From: Paracentrotus lividus | Taxonomy: Eukaryota > Echinodermata > Echinoidea > Camarodonta > Echinidae | Reading direction: 5' to 3' | Length of the DNA: 64,000 bases | NCBI GenBank assembly: GCA_940671915.1 | Contig: CALNVZ010003426.1 | Span: 40,321,981-40,385,980 of the forward strand | Part shown: positions 12,083 through 23,468 of the stretch, piece by piece | Layout of the letters: every line of letters begins with the position of its first letter | How positions within the stretch are numbered: the stretch's first letter is position 1 | Made by a program: the position numbers and the translations under genes | The notes under the pieces: generated by a model | Told to the model about the DNA's origin: nothing | Databases searched by the model: none | Seen by the model: the letters and a program-made list of their open reading frames with translations, nothing else

Positions 12083-13223
12083 GCACAAATTCCAGGACTT
12101 TGAGAGCTGGGGGGCGTTTCACGAAACCGTCATAAGTCTAACTTCTTGACTAAATCGGAGATAGTGAACAACTTGTCCATAGGCGGGTTCCACGAAGCCC
12201 TCTCTGCCAAGATCGAGGACAACAAGCTGACTAAATACTTATGACGGCTCCGGACCTGTCATAACTTTTGGAGAGCGCTGATAGGTCAATCAAACGCAAT
12301 TTATGGCAAGCCATCGGTTTGGGCGAATCGTATTTGTCGCGACAATCTTCATTTTCTCATTTTGTTCATATAAAATGTAAAAACCTCAGGATTTAGGTCT
12401 AATATGCAGAAAATATATGGTTGTTAACGATCGAGTGCTTTTTATATCCAATAAAGAAATAATTTAGTAAATATATCCAATCAAGAAATAAAATTGAGTA
12501 AATTGCAAAAATATCATTTTGCCTACCATAAAGCTACAAAAAGAGACCCGTAGAGACTACGTTGGTAGTAAAAATCGATCTATAGTCCCAAAATATTTTA
12601 AATAAGTAATTTTGAATATAAATTTTTTTTAAATTACAATGCACTTTTGATTTCTTTTTGTCAGCAAACAGAAAATTTAGAAAAAACCTCAATCTAGCTC
12701 CATTTTCAGCTGACATAATTTTTCATAGTCTGATTTACGAAACTATCAAATTAGCGCATCCGGGGGTACCCATCTCATGTTCTGACGTGGTCTTATTAAT
12801 ATCATGATTGACACCTTCTAAATATATGCAGTAAGGAGCAGTGTGCGTTTTAATACGCATTATTGAAATTTTACATAATTTTGTGAGTTTTCATACTGTT
12901 ATTAACCTATTTCATCACTTTAATTTTCGATAATATTGATTTTTTTTCTAAAACATAATTTCGAAATATCAGCGGAACCGTCATTAAGGCTATTCCTCGA
13001 TGACATCATCTCCGATAATATCGATATCACAAATTGTCTAACTTGGAAAAGCTTCGTGTAACCGACTTAGTAAGATTGGAGCTAACTACGTGGTTGGCGG
13101 ATAAAGATATGACTAACTTGTCCATGGTTTCGTGAAACGCCCCCCAGAATCATAAGAAAAATAATTCTAATTTCTAGAATTATTTTTTTATGATTCTGCT
13201 CTCAAAGTCCTGGAATTTGTGCA
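12083..13223. repeat. Palindromic MITE split by an inserted element
   Basis: The words GCACAAATTCCAGGACTTTG plus AGAGC at 12083-12108 recur inverted at 13195-13220. The right arm continues inward as a hairpin (13147-13198, AGAATCATAA.. to ..TTATGATTCT) whose left half should directly follow GAGAGC. Instead the 12109-13146 element sits there. Removing that element joins the two arms into one palindrome of roughly 105 bp. This is a clear nested insertion. Confidence 0.8.
12109..13146. mobile_element. 1.04-kb non-autonomous DNA transposon, GGGGGGCGTTTCACGAAACC ends
   Basis: The left end TGGGGGGCGTTTCACGAAAC and the right end, reverse-complemented, are identical over about 21 bases, then diverge. 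Subterminal blocks rich in GTTAGACTTATGAC / AACTTGTCCATGG words face each other in both halves. No transposase frame. It is inserted in the left arm of a palindromic MITE. No convincing target-site duplication is visible; at most one base is shared. Superfamily unassigned. Confidence 0.75.
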
Positions 13224-14164
13224 AAAACAAGAAGCCCATTGGCATGAATTTAAGAAAAAATGTGTTTATTACATAGGATATAATCTAGTTGAAGCTGAAC
13301 CCATAGGTAGGTACTCCCAGATAAAAAGCAAAAATGCTCTGACAGTCACAAATCAACAATTAGAAAATAGTTCAATGTTTCATTTACATGTCATGACTAA
13401 ACTCACTTTTAAATCTCGGAAAGCGCAAAAAACCAGCTAAACAGCTCATTGCCGTGTTGAAATTTCAATGAGAAAGCTGTCTCTGCATGAGCTATCGATA
13501 GTCAAACGATCATCATGTGCGCACGCAAATAGTGAGCTCTTGTTACGATCGGGCTTCTGTACAGCAGGCACGGGACATGCCCCCGCACGCGCGGAAAACG
13601 AAAGAAATTACCGGAAAAATCAAAGAGGACCGTTTGACTGTTACTTTGACAAAATATTTCTATACCTCTAAAATCTAATGTTTGTTCATTGTGTGACGAT
13701 ATATCAAGGACATACGGTAGAACACATAACTAAACAGCCATAAAATGCCAAAAACTCTATGTAAGACACTTTTCACCACTCAAATATAAGGGACAAAACA
13801 AGGTAAGTTTCGATAACATGCCTCAAAATGAGTACGAACTTCGACATTTTCAGGGGAAAATTTCTGGTTAGAAGGTTGATAATGACTTTTTTCCGTTCGT
13901 TACACTCGTAAACATGACATATACATTATCAATAATTCTGAAGTAATTACAAAATCTAAAAAAATCACCAAAACCTTGGCTGCATTTGCATTTCCCAGGC
14001 GATATCGGAAGTTCTTTTGTTCTCGAGTTACCGATTTTGTGTACCGATTTGCATGGTGTGCGGAGCCCAGCTAGCGTTTGTGGTACCTACCATAGGGGCT
14101 TGTAGATTTACTACAAGGGGGGGGGGAGTGGAGGCGAGGAGATGAAATAAGTCGAATTAGAGGA
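13224..14164. other. Non-coding stretch upstream of BCL2L13
   Basis: No open frame with a recognisable product. The segment 13535-13610 and the patch 14030-14130 are GC-richer than the surroundings, so a promoter for the minus-strand BCL2L13 gene could lie here, but no TATA box or other decisive element is seen. A G-run occurs at about 14118-14127. Confidence 0.35.
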
Positions 14165-14397
14165 ATTCAATTGTCACTCACACAAAAACAGTAGAGTGGG
14201 ACAACACTGTAACCAACTCTATTGATATTGTGCATACCGGCAACAGAGGAAGTAATTACTCGCCTAAACAACCACCAAATAATCTATATTAATGAATTAA
14301 ATGTTCTCCCAGGCCTGGAGTAATTATCATAGTCATTCTCTAAAGTAAAATTTCTCAAAAATGTATTACAAAAGAGTATTTCTTACCGGTTTGCAGA
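14165..14397. repeat. Duplicated segment, copy 1 (partner at 22195-22404)
   Basis: About 210 bases starting near ACAACACTGTAACCAACTCT are repeated in the same orientation at 22206-22404. The two copies differ by scattered substitutions and small indels, for example an inserted GACCT and CCCAGGCCTGG versus CCCAGGCTGG. The similarity ends abruptly after GAGTATTTCT. The divergence looks like alternative haplotypes or an old duplication. Confidence 0.75.
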
Positions 14398-14440
14398 AAG
14401 TTGTCTTCGGCTTCGACTTTCCATGTCAACACAAAAATCC
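14387..14440 (-). other. Possible 5'-UTR exon of BCL2L13 (weak)
   Basis: On the minus strand a good donor site, CAAACCG|GTAAGAA, is present at 14387/14386. It could end an untranslated first exon that splices to the acceptor at 11562-11561. Its 5' limit is unknown. Support is only positional and from the donor sequence. Confidence 0.2.
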
Positions 14441-14447
14441 GTCCTTA

Positions 14448-14925
14448 GACATTAGTTTTGTTTCAAGGAAATATCGTGATCAGTTGTGAATGTTTGTTGT
14501 TTTGATTTTGTCCAATCACCAACAATTCTAAATTTATTAAGAAAATTAACTACCAATTAATTGTTATTTTTTTTACAAATTTATTTTAAACCGTTTCAAT
14601 GAACAATAGAATATAGGGCCTATGTCAATCGCTGATTTTAAGTAATAACCTTCATTGTAGGCTACAAGACGAATACAAATTTTAAAAATCAGACATTTGA
14701 AAATATAATTCATAAGAGGGTCTTGCTCTGTCATTTGACGATATTCAAATTGTTATTTATGGTATTCATAATTTATATCTTTCATGCAACAACTTCCTGG
14801 GGAATCAACATCGTAATGTCAAGATATCGAGTAAGATATTTAATGTTGTTTATAACTTTTAGTTCATTTTCTATACATTTTGAAGAAACAGTGGTCAATG
14901 TATGTCATCGCTATAATACCTTTTA
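14448..14925. repeat. Duplicated segment, copy 1 (partner at 21098-21543)
   Basis: About 450-480 bases from TTAGTTTTGTTTCAAGGAAA to GGTCAATGTATGTCATCGCT recur in the same orientation at 21098-21543. The second copy lacks many single bases relative to this one (GGAAATATC/GGAATATC, TGGTATTCAT/TGGATTCAT, CCTGGGGAATC/CCTGGGAATC). Such a deletion-dominated difference suggests sequencing or consensus error on top of any real divergence. Confidence 0.8.
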
Positions 14926-15692
14926 ATTATTTGGGTAAAAACAACCAAAGAAACCGCACAATATTTATACAAATATAAAACAAACAAATAATCGCAGATT
15001 ATCTTATTTTTTAAAGATTAATATAAGGAGGCTGTAGTTTTCAGTGTATTACAGCTCTATAATTCTGATAATAATAGGCAATGTATGTCTCTTTGTTTAT
15101 ATTTAATACTTATTCATATTACATTTACAACTTTTAAGATGAATGGATTACAGAATGTTATCGACACATGGTCTGTATTCCCTGAAGTTTCTTCTCCTTA
15201 ATACCATGGTATCTCTTCTCAGTCACAGACTCATTTTCAATCCGGCTCTCGAAAATCAATATTGGCAACACCATCCCTTCTTTCCTATTAACCTAACCTA
15301 TATATACTATGCATTCATTGATTGGTGTGTCAAAAAAGCAATATTCATCCAATGAACCACATAAGCTAATCTCAATTGTTGCACAATGGCAGATCACATC
15401 GATATTCTCTCAGATTATTGATAGATCATAACTATTTTAAATGCATTAATGCATAAGTGAAGGATACTTGAGGATTTTGAATTTCAAATTTGAATGCTCA
15501 TATTGCATTCGCGCTGTTGGCAGACGTCATGAAGCATCTAGATTGGATGCGCTGTTTTTTGGTTCATGAACAATGAAACAGCAGTCATTGAAATTGATTA
15601 TCGTAATAGATCGGCTTAATGAAAACATGACATTGGTATCCTGACCATGACAGAAGCTAATCTTTCTGAAGACGTAGAAGTGATCATGAGCT

Positions 15693-15770
15693 AGTGTGTG
15701 TGTGTATGTATTGTGTGTGTGTGTGTGTGGTGTTTAATGTGTGTGGTGTGTGTGTATGTATGTGTGGGTA
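15693..15770. repeat. TG microsatellite
   Basis: Imperfect (TG)n run inside copy A; its inverted counterpart is the (CA)n run at about 32600-32690 in copy B. Confidence 0.85.
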
Positions 15771-15956
15771 CGTGTGAGAAGAGTGTTTGATGGGTAGTCG
15801 TATCGGTGTATAGGGATTGATTGTTTGTGTGTGTTTGTGTTGATAGTTTTAGAGACGAGGCTGAAAAATGTTTGTTAGGGTGTGGATTTTCTGAACAAAT
15901 TCCATCACATATAATGTTTTATTACTCTCTTTCATTTTAATAGTGTCTCTTCACAG

Positions 15957-17909
15957 CCACTGTTTGAATAGTCCGATTGGAATGAATAGCTTCTCTGGAT
16001 AAAGTCATACTAACATTACTGCATAATGCAAGTCACCACTAAGTATTTAACACACATAACGTTGCCACAATCCTGTAACGAGTTAGGAATTCCAGAGCTT
16101 GTCATTGACTCTCAATGCCGAGACGACTTCATTGTCGAACACCATGACCTAAGTACCAGCGCAACATGGAGTTATCCAATGGATGGTTTCTTGCCTTGTC
16201 TACCTTCAGACGGAGTTTTGTTCCTCCAAGTAGAACATTCAATCTCAAGGAATAGCAAAGCAGAGTAATAAAGAGAAAACATATTCAGGACGACTTGGTT
16301 CTGGAGTGAGAGATATTAATGAATTTTCAGTCTATATAATGTTGCATAATAACTATCAGATGTAAATTGCGGTAAACTCGGCCATCAAATGACTGGCACA
16401 GAAAATTATTAGTTTCTGGAGTAAATATCAATTTCGTTAATAAAGTTGGATATCGCATGATTATATGTGGGGGTTATTATTAGGCTTATGCAGGTTCAAC
16501 AAAAATTACTGATTAATATTTATGAACGAATACAAGACAAAGAAGAGGAAAGATAAAGACGTGACAGGAAACATTATATTCTTTGTCATCTAACTCGGTA
16601 TCCCAGACAAAAGTTAAATCTTGAAATTACAAAAATAATCGAAATTCAGTCAGTTTATCATTTTTTACAATTTGTAGCCCGTCAGCTAATATTTCTTAAC
16701 AAAATATTTATCAAATATAAACTCGCGTTAAATTCCAATCGACCATGATATTTTAATACTATAAAAAAAGAACATGCCAAATATTAATTAAATGTGTCGT
16801 TGTTATGATAAGTGCTATACGATTGGCGAGGTGACACAGCCTCTGCCGCTGTTGCCAGGTGGATGCATGCTCCTAGACACAGCAGATGGTGGCATGGAAC
16901 CGCTGTACAGCTTAGTGGCTTTTGTAAAAACTAATCATCAATCTGTTCAATGACCGAAGGGAAGAGCTACCAAGCAGGCAGATAAGATAATACCCACAGT
17001 TGATTACCGGTCGTCTGGACGAGGTTGGAAAAACTGTCCAGGACACAGTGAATTTTAAAAATTAAACCATTTAAAGGTTTACAAGCAATGTTTCTGACTT
17101 TTTTTATAGCAGCATAATGATAAAGGAAAATACAATGAACAAATATGATAAATGAAGAAACTATATCAAACACAACAATAAATATTTTGGGCTATTTAAA
17201 TGAAGACAATAACAAAAACAAACCAAAACAAATATCAAACAACAACAAACAAGGCTCCATTTTTGTTAAGGTTGTCATGGAATTAATCCCAACACCCCCA
17301 TCCTACCGGCCAAACTAATTATCATGTGTACGTTCATGATATAATTATGCCTAACAAAACAGTATTGAATATATATATTGTTGACATCACATCTGAGATG
17401 TCATTAATTAAAAGAAACGCAGACAGATTTTGCATCAGATAACTGCGTACACGTATAATATCTTTTGAGACCAAGCAAACCAGTTGTCATTGTAATGTCT
17501 AGATATACTGTTTAAATTGTTTATTTTTAGCTAAAGGATTTTCACTTTGTATGTCCAGAATCCGTCTTATCATATTTTTAATATGGCTTTTCAATTTTTT
17601 TTTATTTATTTCGTGGTACATTGCCGTTCGTTTCAAGACGCGGTAACCATGAGAGCAGCATTCGGAGTAAAAATTGCCTTCATCGCAGATCTGATTCTAA
17701 GAGTGGTTCCCGTTGACAACTTCTACACAGTTGCAATAATGCCAGTCAGAATGGGGAGTTGCGCTTCATTTAACATGCGAGAAGGGTTACCAGTCAGAAA
17801 AAACTGCACAACTTAGCTTGTTATCATTCAAGAGTTGGAGTGACGAACGTAGTTATATCGAAGTTTTCTAGAAGAAAATCGTAGATACTACGAGAGAAAT
17901 CGGCGCTGA
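15957..17909 (+). pseudogene. Broken copy of the C-type-lectin-like/PAN gene
   Basis: Three blocks correspond to the exons of the minus-strand gene at 30656-32444: about 15957-16305, 16822-16980 and 17623-17909. Matching fragments include CNELGIPELVIDSQ, PGGCMLLDTADGG and LILRVVPVDNFYT with GSCASFNMREG. All three frames are interrupted by indels and stops. The AG acceptors before blocks 2 and 3 are changed (TACG and ACATTG instead of ATAG and ACAG), and the donor after block 2 reads GATAAG instead of GTAAGT. It is either a pseudogene or an uncorrected low-quality assembly of the alternative haplotype; the noise pattern also affects flanking non-coding sequence, which favours the second. Confidence 0.75.
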
Positions 17910-19399
17910 TTGAATTATGATTTGATTTGGGCGTTTGACAGACGTGCATAAAACAAGAAATACTGGCTGAGAAATGCCGCTTATAAATTTAACCTTTTGA
18001 AGTTTTTTATTTTTTTTTTTTTTGTTTTTCTTTTTTTTTTAGATGTGTATTCATTAATAAAAGTATGTAATAATAGAATACATTTTACTGACCGTCTTGT
18101 AGCCGGGATAACACTCGCTATTGACTATCCTATAAAGTAATTATGACAATGTAGAGTTTAGCATGACACTGGAAATTTATAATACTAAGCCTGTTCCAAG
18201 TACAGCGTCTGACTCTCAAACAGTCATCAAAATTGCCCAGGCAAATGCATAAAAGTTACCAATTGTGAGCAAGATGTATTTTGCTCATAATAACTTCTGT
18301 ATATACATCGTAAAAACTGCTAGTGTGTATAATAAAAATAGAAGTACATCAAATCAAGTATAGCCATATAAAACTAAAAAAAAAACTATCCCTTGTATTC
18401 TGTAAGAGAGGTGCGGTGGCTGAAACTATTTATTATTTTAAAGTAAAGTGATCAAGAAAAACCGCATTTCACACACACCTCGTGAAATCCATAACGAAAC
18501 AAACACACAATAGGATGATAGAACTTATACTTAACGCAATGCTAAAAGACGACGAAGAAAAAAAAACAAACAAGTACCTTGAGCACTCGATATCCAAATA
18601 AACAAATCGTGCATTCCCAAATGGAACCTAAAATGACAAGGATTTGATGATTGACGAAGCCAACATTTACGTTTATCTAACTGGTTTAATAATAAATTGC
18701 TTGCAATGTTCTGATCGATTCTGCCCCTCCCCCCCCCCCCTTCATAGACCCACCTCGGGCCTACCATATTGCATATGGAATGTATGGATGATTATTTTTT
18801 TATGAATTTATGTCAGATATGCTGTGTATAATTCCAATTGTAATATATATTTAATATAACTTTGATTTCTTCACGTGATTGTTGTGTACCAGAGTAAGCT
18901 ACACAAAAATCAATAACCCATTTAGACAACTAGTCATTAACTGGTACGTATAAGAACAATTAACATATATTTTGGAGTTACATTTTGAAGGTTACAGTAA
19001 AATCCGTCATCTGTCTAGTGTAATCTGCTTCATGTCTCATAAACAACCATTTCACTCATTTCTCATATTGAACATTCAGAATATACAAATAGGCCCCTAG
19101 AGATTAAGCCATCCTAATCAGTGCTCCATAACAATTATGTTTGCGCTGTGATTAAACGCACATGGTTTTAATAAGCGAAAGTGCTGCAACACCGAACGTA
19201 ATCAATTATTGAAAGTATGAGAGTTGAGGTAAAATAATGTGTGTTGCTGACACCAATTTTATGAGTTGACGTAATCATGCCTCCTATCTGTGCGGTTACA
19301 ATTCCACTTGTATATCCTCTGATGTTCGCAAATTAAGTTTGATGAAGAAATTGTGCTCCAAGGCGACAAGTCGATAAAATACCGAGATCATTGCAACTC

Positions 19400-19830
19400 T
19401 ATCGCCTCTGTCCTTTTCTCCCTTCCCCCTTCATCTCGCTCTCCCTCTCAATCTCTTTTCTTTCTCTCTCTCATCATGTCTCTTCCTTCTTAATTCCTTT
19501 CGATCTCTTCTAACAACATGTATATCTTTATACAAACCCATTCTTTTTCTGCTACACTTGCTCTATATCATCTTCCGTATCCCCTCGCTCTCAAGTCAAT
19601 GAGCCCCTCCACCCTAACCCCTCCCCACCACTCGACTATCCCCACATTGCCCGAGCGCCATTCTTTCTATCCTCATCTCCCTCTCTCTCTCTATATCTCA
19701 TCTTTTAACTCTCTCTCATTCTCTCTCTCTCCCTTTCTCTCTCTGATTTTTGTTTGTTCCCTATCTCCTCTCCTCACTCTCACAAAACTCTATCTTCCTC
19801 TTTAACAGCTAAACCTACCTCTCCCTTCTT
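19400..19830. repeat. CT-rich low-complexity tract
   Basis: Pyrimidine-rich sequence of CTCTCT / CCCTT type; the counterpart in copy B is the GA-rich tract at about 28930-29290. It creates long but meaningless Leu/Ser/Pro-rich frames on the plus strand. Confidence 0.8.
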
Positions 19831-20345
19831 CTGTTTGCCGCCGGAGCAATATTTCCCCTTTTTTAATCGAATTGTCATTATCTATATCTCTGACAATCTT
19901 TTCTTATCTGACACAACACTAGCAGCCGAAACAATCTGTTCATTCTTTAATGAATTATGTTTCACCTTCCCCCTTCTATCCACCTCTACAACCCCACCCC
20001 TCCACAGCTATTCACATCAATCCTAACAACTTTCCTCTCCTTATTATCCGCCATACGAGTGGATGTATCGATTAAAACACCATCTCTAACACTGTTTCAT
20101 TAAGTACTTATTATATACTCATGTTCATTATTGAATACAACGCTAATTACAATCCAGAATAATTAACAACCTCTGCACAACTTAGTAGCCGCTTATAAAA
20201 TCAGTTTTTAATGTTTTTATGCATTAGTAATGCCGCGGCCCGTTACCGTCTGAAGTTGCGCCCGGACTTATCAGCTTTAACTTTTCAATGTTTATGACTT
20301 GAAGTGGGTCATAACAGAATAATTATTTTGGTAGTAAAATTATAC

Positions 20346-21097
20346 AAAAAATAAAAACATAAAAAAAAAAATAAATATGAGAATTAATATAAAGAACGAC
20401 AAACAATAAATACAAAAATAAGATTATCGTTTATGCTGAATTTAACAATGTTTTAATTTATCAGGATCTTCACAAGATGAATTAATATTATAAATCTTAA
20501 TTTATATTTGTATTATTGCATTAAATATCAATTTATTCAATTAAATCATTCATTATTAAATTGAACTTATAACATCATTCAAACTGATATAACAGTTTTT
20601 TAAGAGAAAAGAAAATAATATATAATTAATAAGATTTAATTTGATTATTACAATAACCAAAGACCACAAATAAGTATAATAATTTAATAAATCATTTAAA
20701 TAACAAAATATTATTAAAAACAGCATAATTTTACACAAATTTCTTCATAATTTCGATATTTCTTAAAAGACTAATATATCAATATTATATACATATAGAC
20801 ATTGCAACTGATTATTTATTTTTTTTCAACGAACATATATTATACACGTATCGATTACAATCATTATGAGAATGACAATAAACAGATTATAATACAATGA
20901 AATATATAATTCGATATATTGCTTTTACAGGACTATATTTTTATTCGTATTATCAAATAATTAGATGATATAAATCAATCAATAAGAATTAGGTTAAAAT
21001 TTTCTCAAAGTACTTAAGGATTTGTACATCGTGCGTTTGCAGAAATTGTACTTGGCTAGACTTCGATCAACGAACTGTATATAATCTCTTAGACTTA
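20346..21097. other. AT-rich non-coding spacer
   Basis: Very AT-rich sequence with no gene, RNA or repeat unit seen. It sits between copy A of the inverted duplication and the second copy of the 14448-14925 segment. Confidence 0.5.
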
Positions 21098-21543
21098 GTT
21101 TTGTTTCAAGGAATATCGTGATCAGTTGTGAATGTTTGTTGTTTTGATTTTGTCCAATCGACCCAATATCTAAATTTATTAAGAAAATTAACTACCGAAA
21201 TTAATGTTATTTTTTTTACAAATTTATTTTAAACCGTCAATGAACAATAGAATATAGGCCTATGTCAATCGCTGATTTTAAGTAATAACCTTCATTGTAG
21301 GCTACAAGACGAATACAAATTTAAAAATAGACATTTGAAAATATAATTCATAAGAGGGTCTTGCTCTGTCATTTGACGAGTATTCAAATTGTTATTTATG
21401 GATTCATAATTTATACTTTCATGCAACAACTTCCTGGGAATCAACATCGTAATGTCAAGATATCGAGTAAGATATTTATGTTTTTATAACTTTTAGTTTA
21501 TTTCTATACATTTTGAAGAAACAGTGGTCAATGTATGTCATCG
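21098..21543. repeat. Duplicated segment, copy 2 (partner at 14448-14925)
   Basis: Same orientation as the first copy, with numerous single-base losses. It breaks off at GTATGTCATCGCT, directly at a C-run and the CT microsatellite that contains the assembly gap. The order of the two duplicated segments relative to 14165-14397 and 22195-22404 is reversed, which is hard to explain by one simple duplication. Confidence 0.8.
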
Positions 21544-21545
21544 CT

Positions 21546-21688
21546 TCCCCCCCCCCCCCCTCCCCCGCTCTCTCTTCTCTCACTCTCCTTCTTTCTTCTC
21601 TCTTCTATATATCTCTCTCTCTCTTTCTTTCTTTCTTCTTTCTTTCTTTCTCTCTCTCTCTCTNNNNNNNNNNNNNNNNNNNNNNNNN

Positions 21689-21745
<57 letters not shown>
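21546..21745. repeat. CT microsatellite containing an assembly gap
   Basis: A C-run (21546-21560) leads into (CT)n, interrupted by 25 N at 21664-21688. The true repeat length is unknown. Open frames crossing the gap are artefacts of the dinucleotide repeat. Confidence 0.95.
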
Positions 21746-21746
<1 letters not shown>

Positions 21747-22194
21747 TTGTCTCTCTCTATCTTCTGAAAGATTTTTTAATACAAATTTTGAATAAAAAAG
21801 CCATGTCACCGTATGTAACGATTAAGGCAAACAAAAATTCCTTCCATCATATTCTTGATGAACGCTTTGCCACAAAAACCTTTTAACATCATTGTCCGTA
21901 TTCTTTATTGTAAATGGCCTAATAAACATTGCAGATATAAATAGACATGAAAGAAAATGCATGATGGCTCAGTATAGGACCAAGATTTTAACGTTGCACA
22001 AGAATCACATGGAATCGAAAGAACATATAAAATCAAATTTGCGTTGAGATATAAATAATTTATACTATGCTAACAGTTATTTTCTAATTAATAAGCAAGT
22101 TATTGTCCATAACAGTCAGCCATCTTAAAGCAATTTTGCCAATACGTGGATCCTCATAGAAAATCCTCATAGAAAATCTCCCCTCCACAAAATT
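21746..22194. other. Non-coding spacer
   Basis: No gene or repeat unit recognised; AT-rich sequence between the gapped CT repeat and the second copy of the 14165-14397 segment. Confidence 0.5.
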
Positions 22195-22404
22195 GTGTGG
22201 ATGGGGCAACACTGTAACCAACTCTATTGATATTGTGTATACCGGCAGAAGAGGAAGTAATTAGACCTACTCGCCTACCCACAAAATATATATAGGGCCT
22301 ATTAATGAATTAAATGTTCTCCCAGGCTGGAGTAATTATCACAGTCATTCTTTAAAGTAAAATTTCTCAAAAATGTATAACAAAAGAGTATTTCTGAAAT
22401 GACG
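22195..22404. repeat. Duplicated segment, copy 2 (partner at 14165-14397)
   Basis: Direct copy of the earlier segment with substitutions and small indels of the kind seen between alleles of a highly polymorphic species. The copy ends after GAGTATTTCT, exactly where the first copy continues into the putative BCL2L13 donor site. Confidence 0.75.
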
Positions 22405-22648
22405 TACAAACAGCATTTATAATGTTATAACATTAATTACATTATTTTGTATGAATATTACGAATCACTTCATATTAAAAAGTCTACTCTGCCTTTCCAA
22501 GAATTGCGAGCGGATAATTTATTCAAGGAATATGTGCTGGCACCTAAGAACAATGTACATTTTATACTATCATAATCAACAAGAGTTCGAAGTGTTAATT
22601 CACTTTGAAAATGAGACTTTTAGCGCTGTGACATAGCATAGGCCCCAC

Positions 22649-22649
22649 T

Positions 22650-22694
<45 letters not shown>
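22649..22694. repeat. Poly-A run
   Basis: About 45 consecutive A. No recognisable retroelement sequence precedes it, so it cannot be assigned to a retroposon from sequence alone. Confidence 0.9.
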
Positions 22695-22696
<2 letters not shown>

Positions 22697-23062
22697 AAAA
22701 AGAAAATCACTTAAACTGACAAGAAAATAATACACTTTCTTCTTGGAATGTTCTATGAGCGCGTGATTTTTCCAAAAGAATTATTCGTACAACATAATAG
22801 GCCTCAATTTTTTTATTTTTTTTATTTATTTTTTATTATTATTATTATTTTTATTTTATTTTTTTTTTTTGCCATTATGATAACAAAACTGAAATGAGAA
22901 AATCAGGAACAAGTAACAAAAAATAAATAAATAAAAAAAAAATTTGGTCACAGACCTTTATCAGGAAAAATCAATATACACGTTATGTACGCCCTATGTG
23001 ACTAAATTCAGCCCTTGATATTGACATTGACAGAACACAGAACACCCTAAACCCAGCATTAA

Positions 23063-23452
23063 CAGGCGCATATCCAATTTTTACTCCAATTTTTTCCCCT
23101 TTTTTTAAAAAAAGAATTTGGCGCTCCTAAGTTAAGGGTTTATTTGGCCCGCTTACTGTACGGTCGGTTAGGCACCCCCTCAGGTCATTTTGGTGCCCCT
23201 CTAAGGTCAAATTGGCCCCCTTGAGCGCCTTCCCGGGGCATTGTGCCATTATTTCTCTTTTGATTTTCACCCCCCCCCCCCGTGGATCGCTCGCCAGCGT
23301 GAGCTGAAAAAAAAATGAGTGTACCATTTTGGCTCGCCCGGTTTAACGAGGGAAAAAAATAGGAGATGTACCTTTCTGGAGCCACCACTGGGGGCGCCAA
23401 AATCAAAATCACATCGGGCCCCCCGGGGTGCCAAATCCTGGATACGCGCCTG
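23063..23452. mobile_element. 390-bp element with CAGGCGC(A/G)TATCCA ends
   Basis: The left end is CAGGCGCATATCCA and the right end, reverse-complemented, is CAGGCGCGTATCCAGGATTT. The interior is G/C-run rich (GGCGCC, CCCCCCCC). Elements with related ends occur at 39042-39175, 47733-47968 and about 63560-63706, so this is a dispersed MITE family. No coding capacity; overlapping open frames are short and composition-driven. Confidence 0.65.
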
Positions 23453-23468
23453 GATCCTATGTAGTTTT

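Larger units (their letters stand above)
14915..20345 (+). repeat. Inverted segmental duplication, copy A (5.4 kb)
   Basis: The segment is the reverse-oriented counterpart of 28485-33407. Landmarks appear in the opposite order: the GGTTTCTTTGG-type edge, a TG repeat (15693-15770) versus a CA repeat, lectin exons, PAN exon, poly-T versus poly-A, a CT-rich tract (19400-19800) versus a GA-rich tract, and an edge near GGTAGTAAAAT. This copy contains very frequent one-base insertions, deletions and substitutions relative to copy B. No intact gene remains in it. Confidence 0.85.

Noticed and set aside
15143-15355. Possible signal-peptide exon for the lectin gene (also 33242-33048 minus in copy B: hydrophobic FLLLIPWYLF)
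   Set aside because: The hydrophobic stretch is suggestive, but no donor that would give the required phase-0 junction is found in either copy.
21513-21886. Several overlapping Ser/Leu-rich or Glu/Arg-rich frames across the gap
   Set aside because: They are translations of the (CT)n repeat in all frames and cross 25 N.
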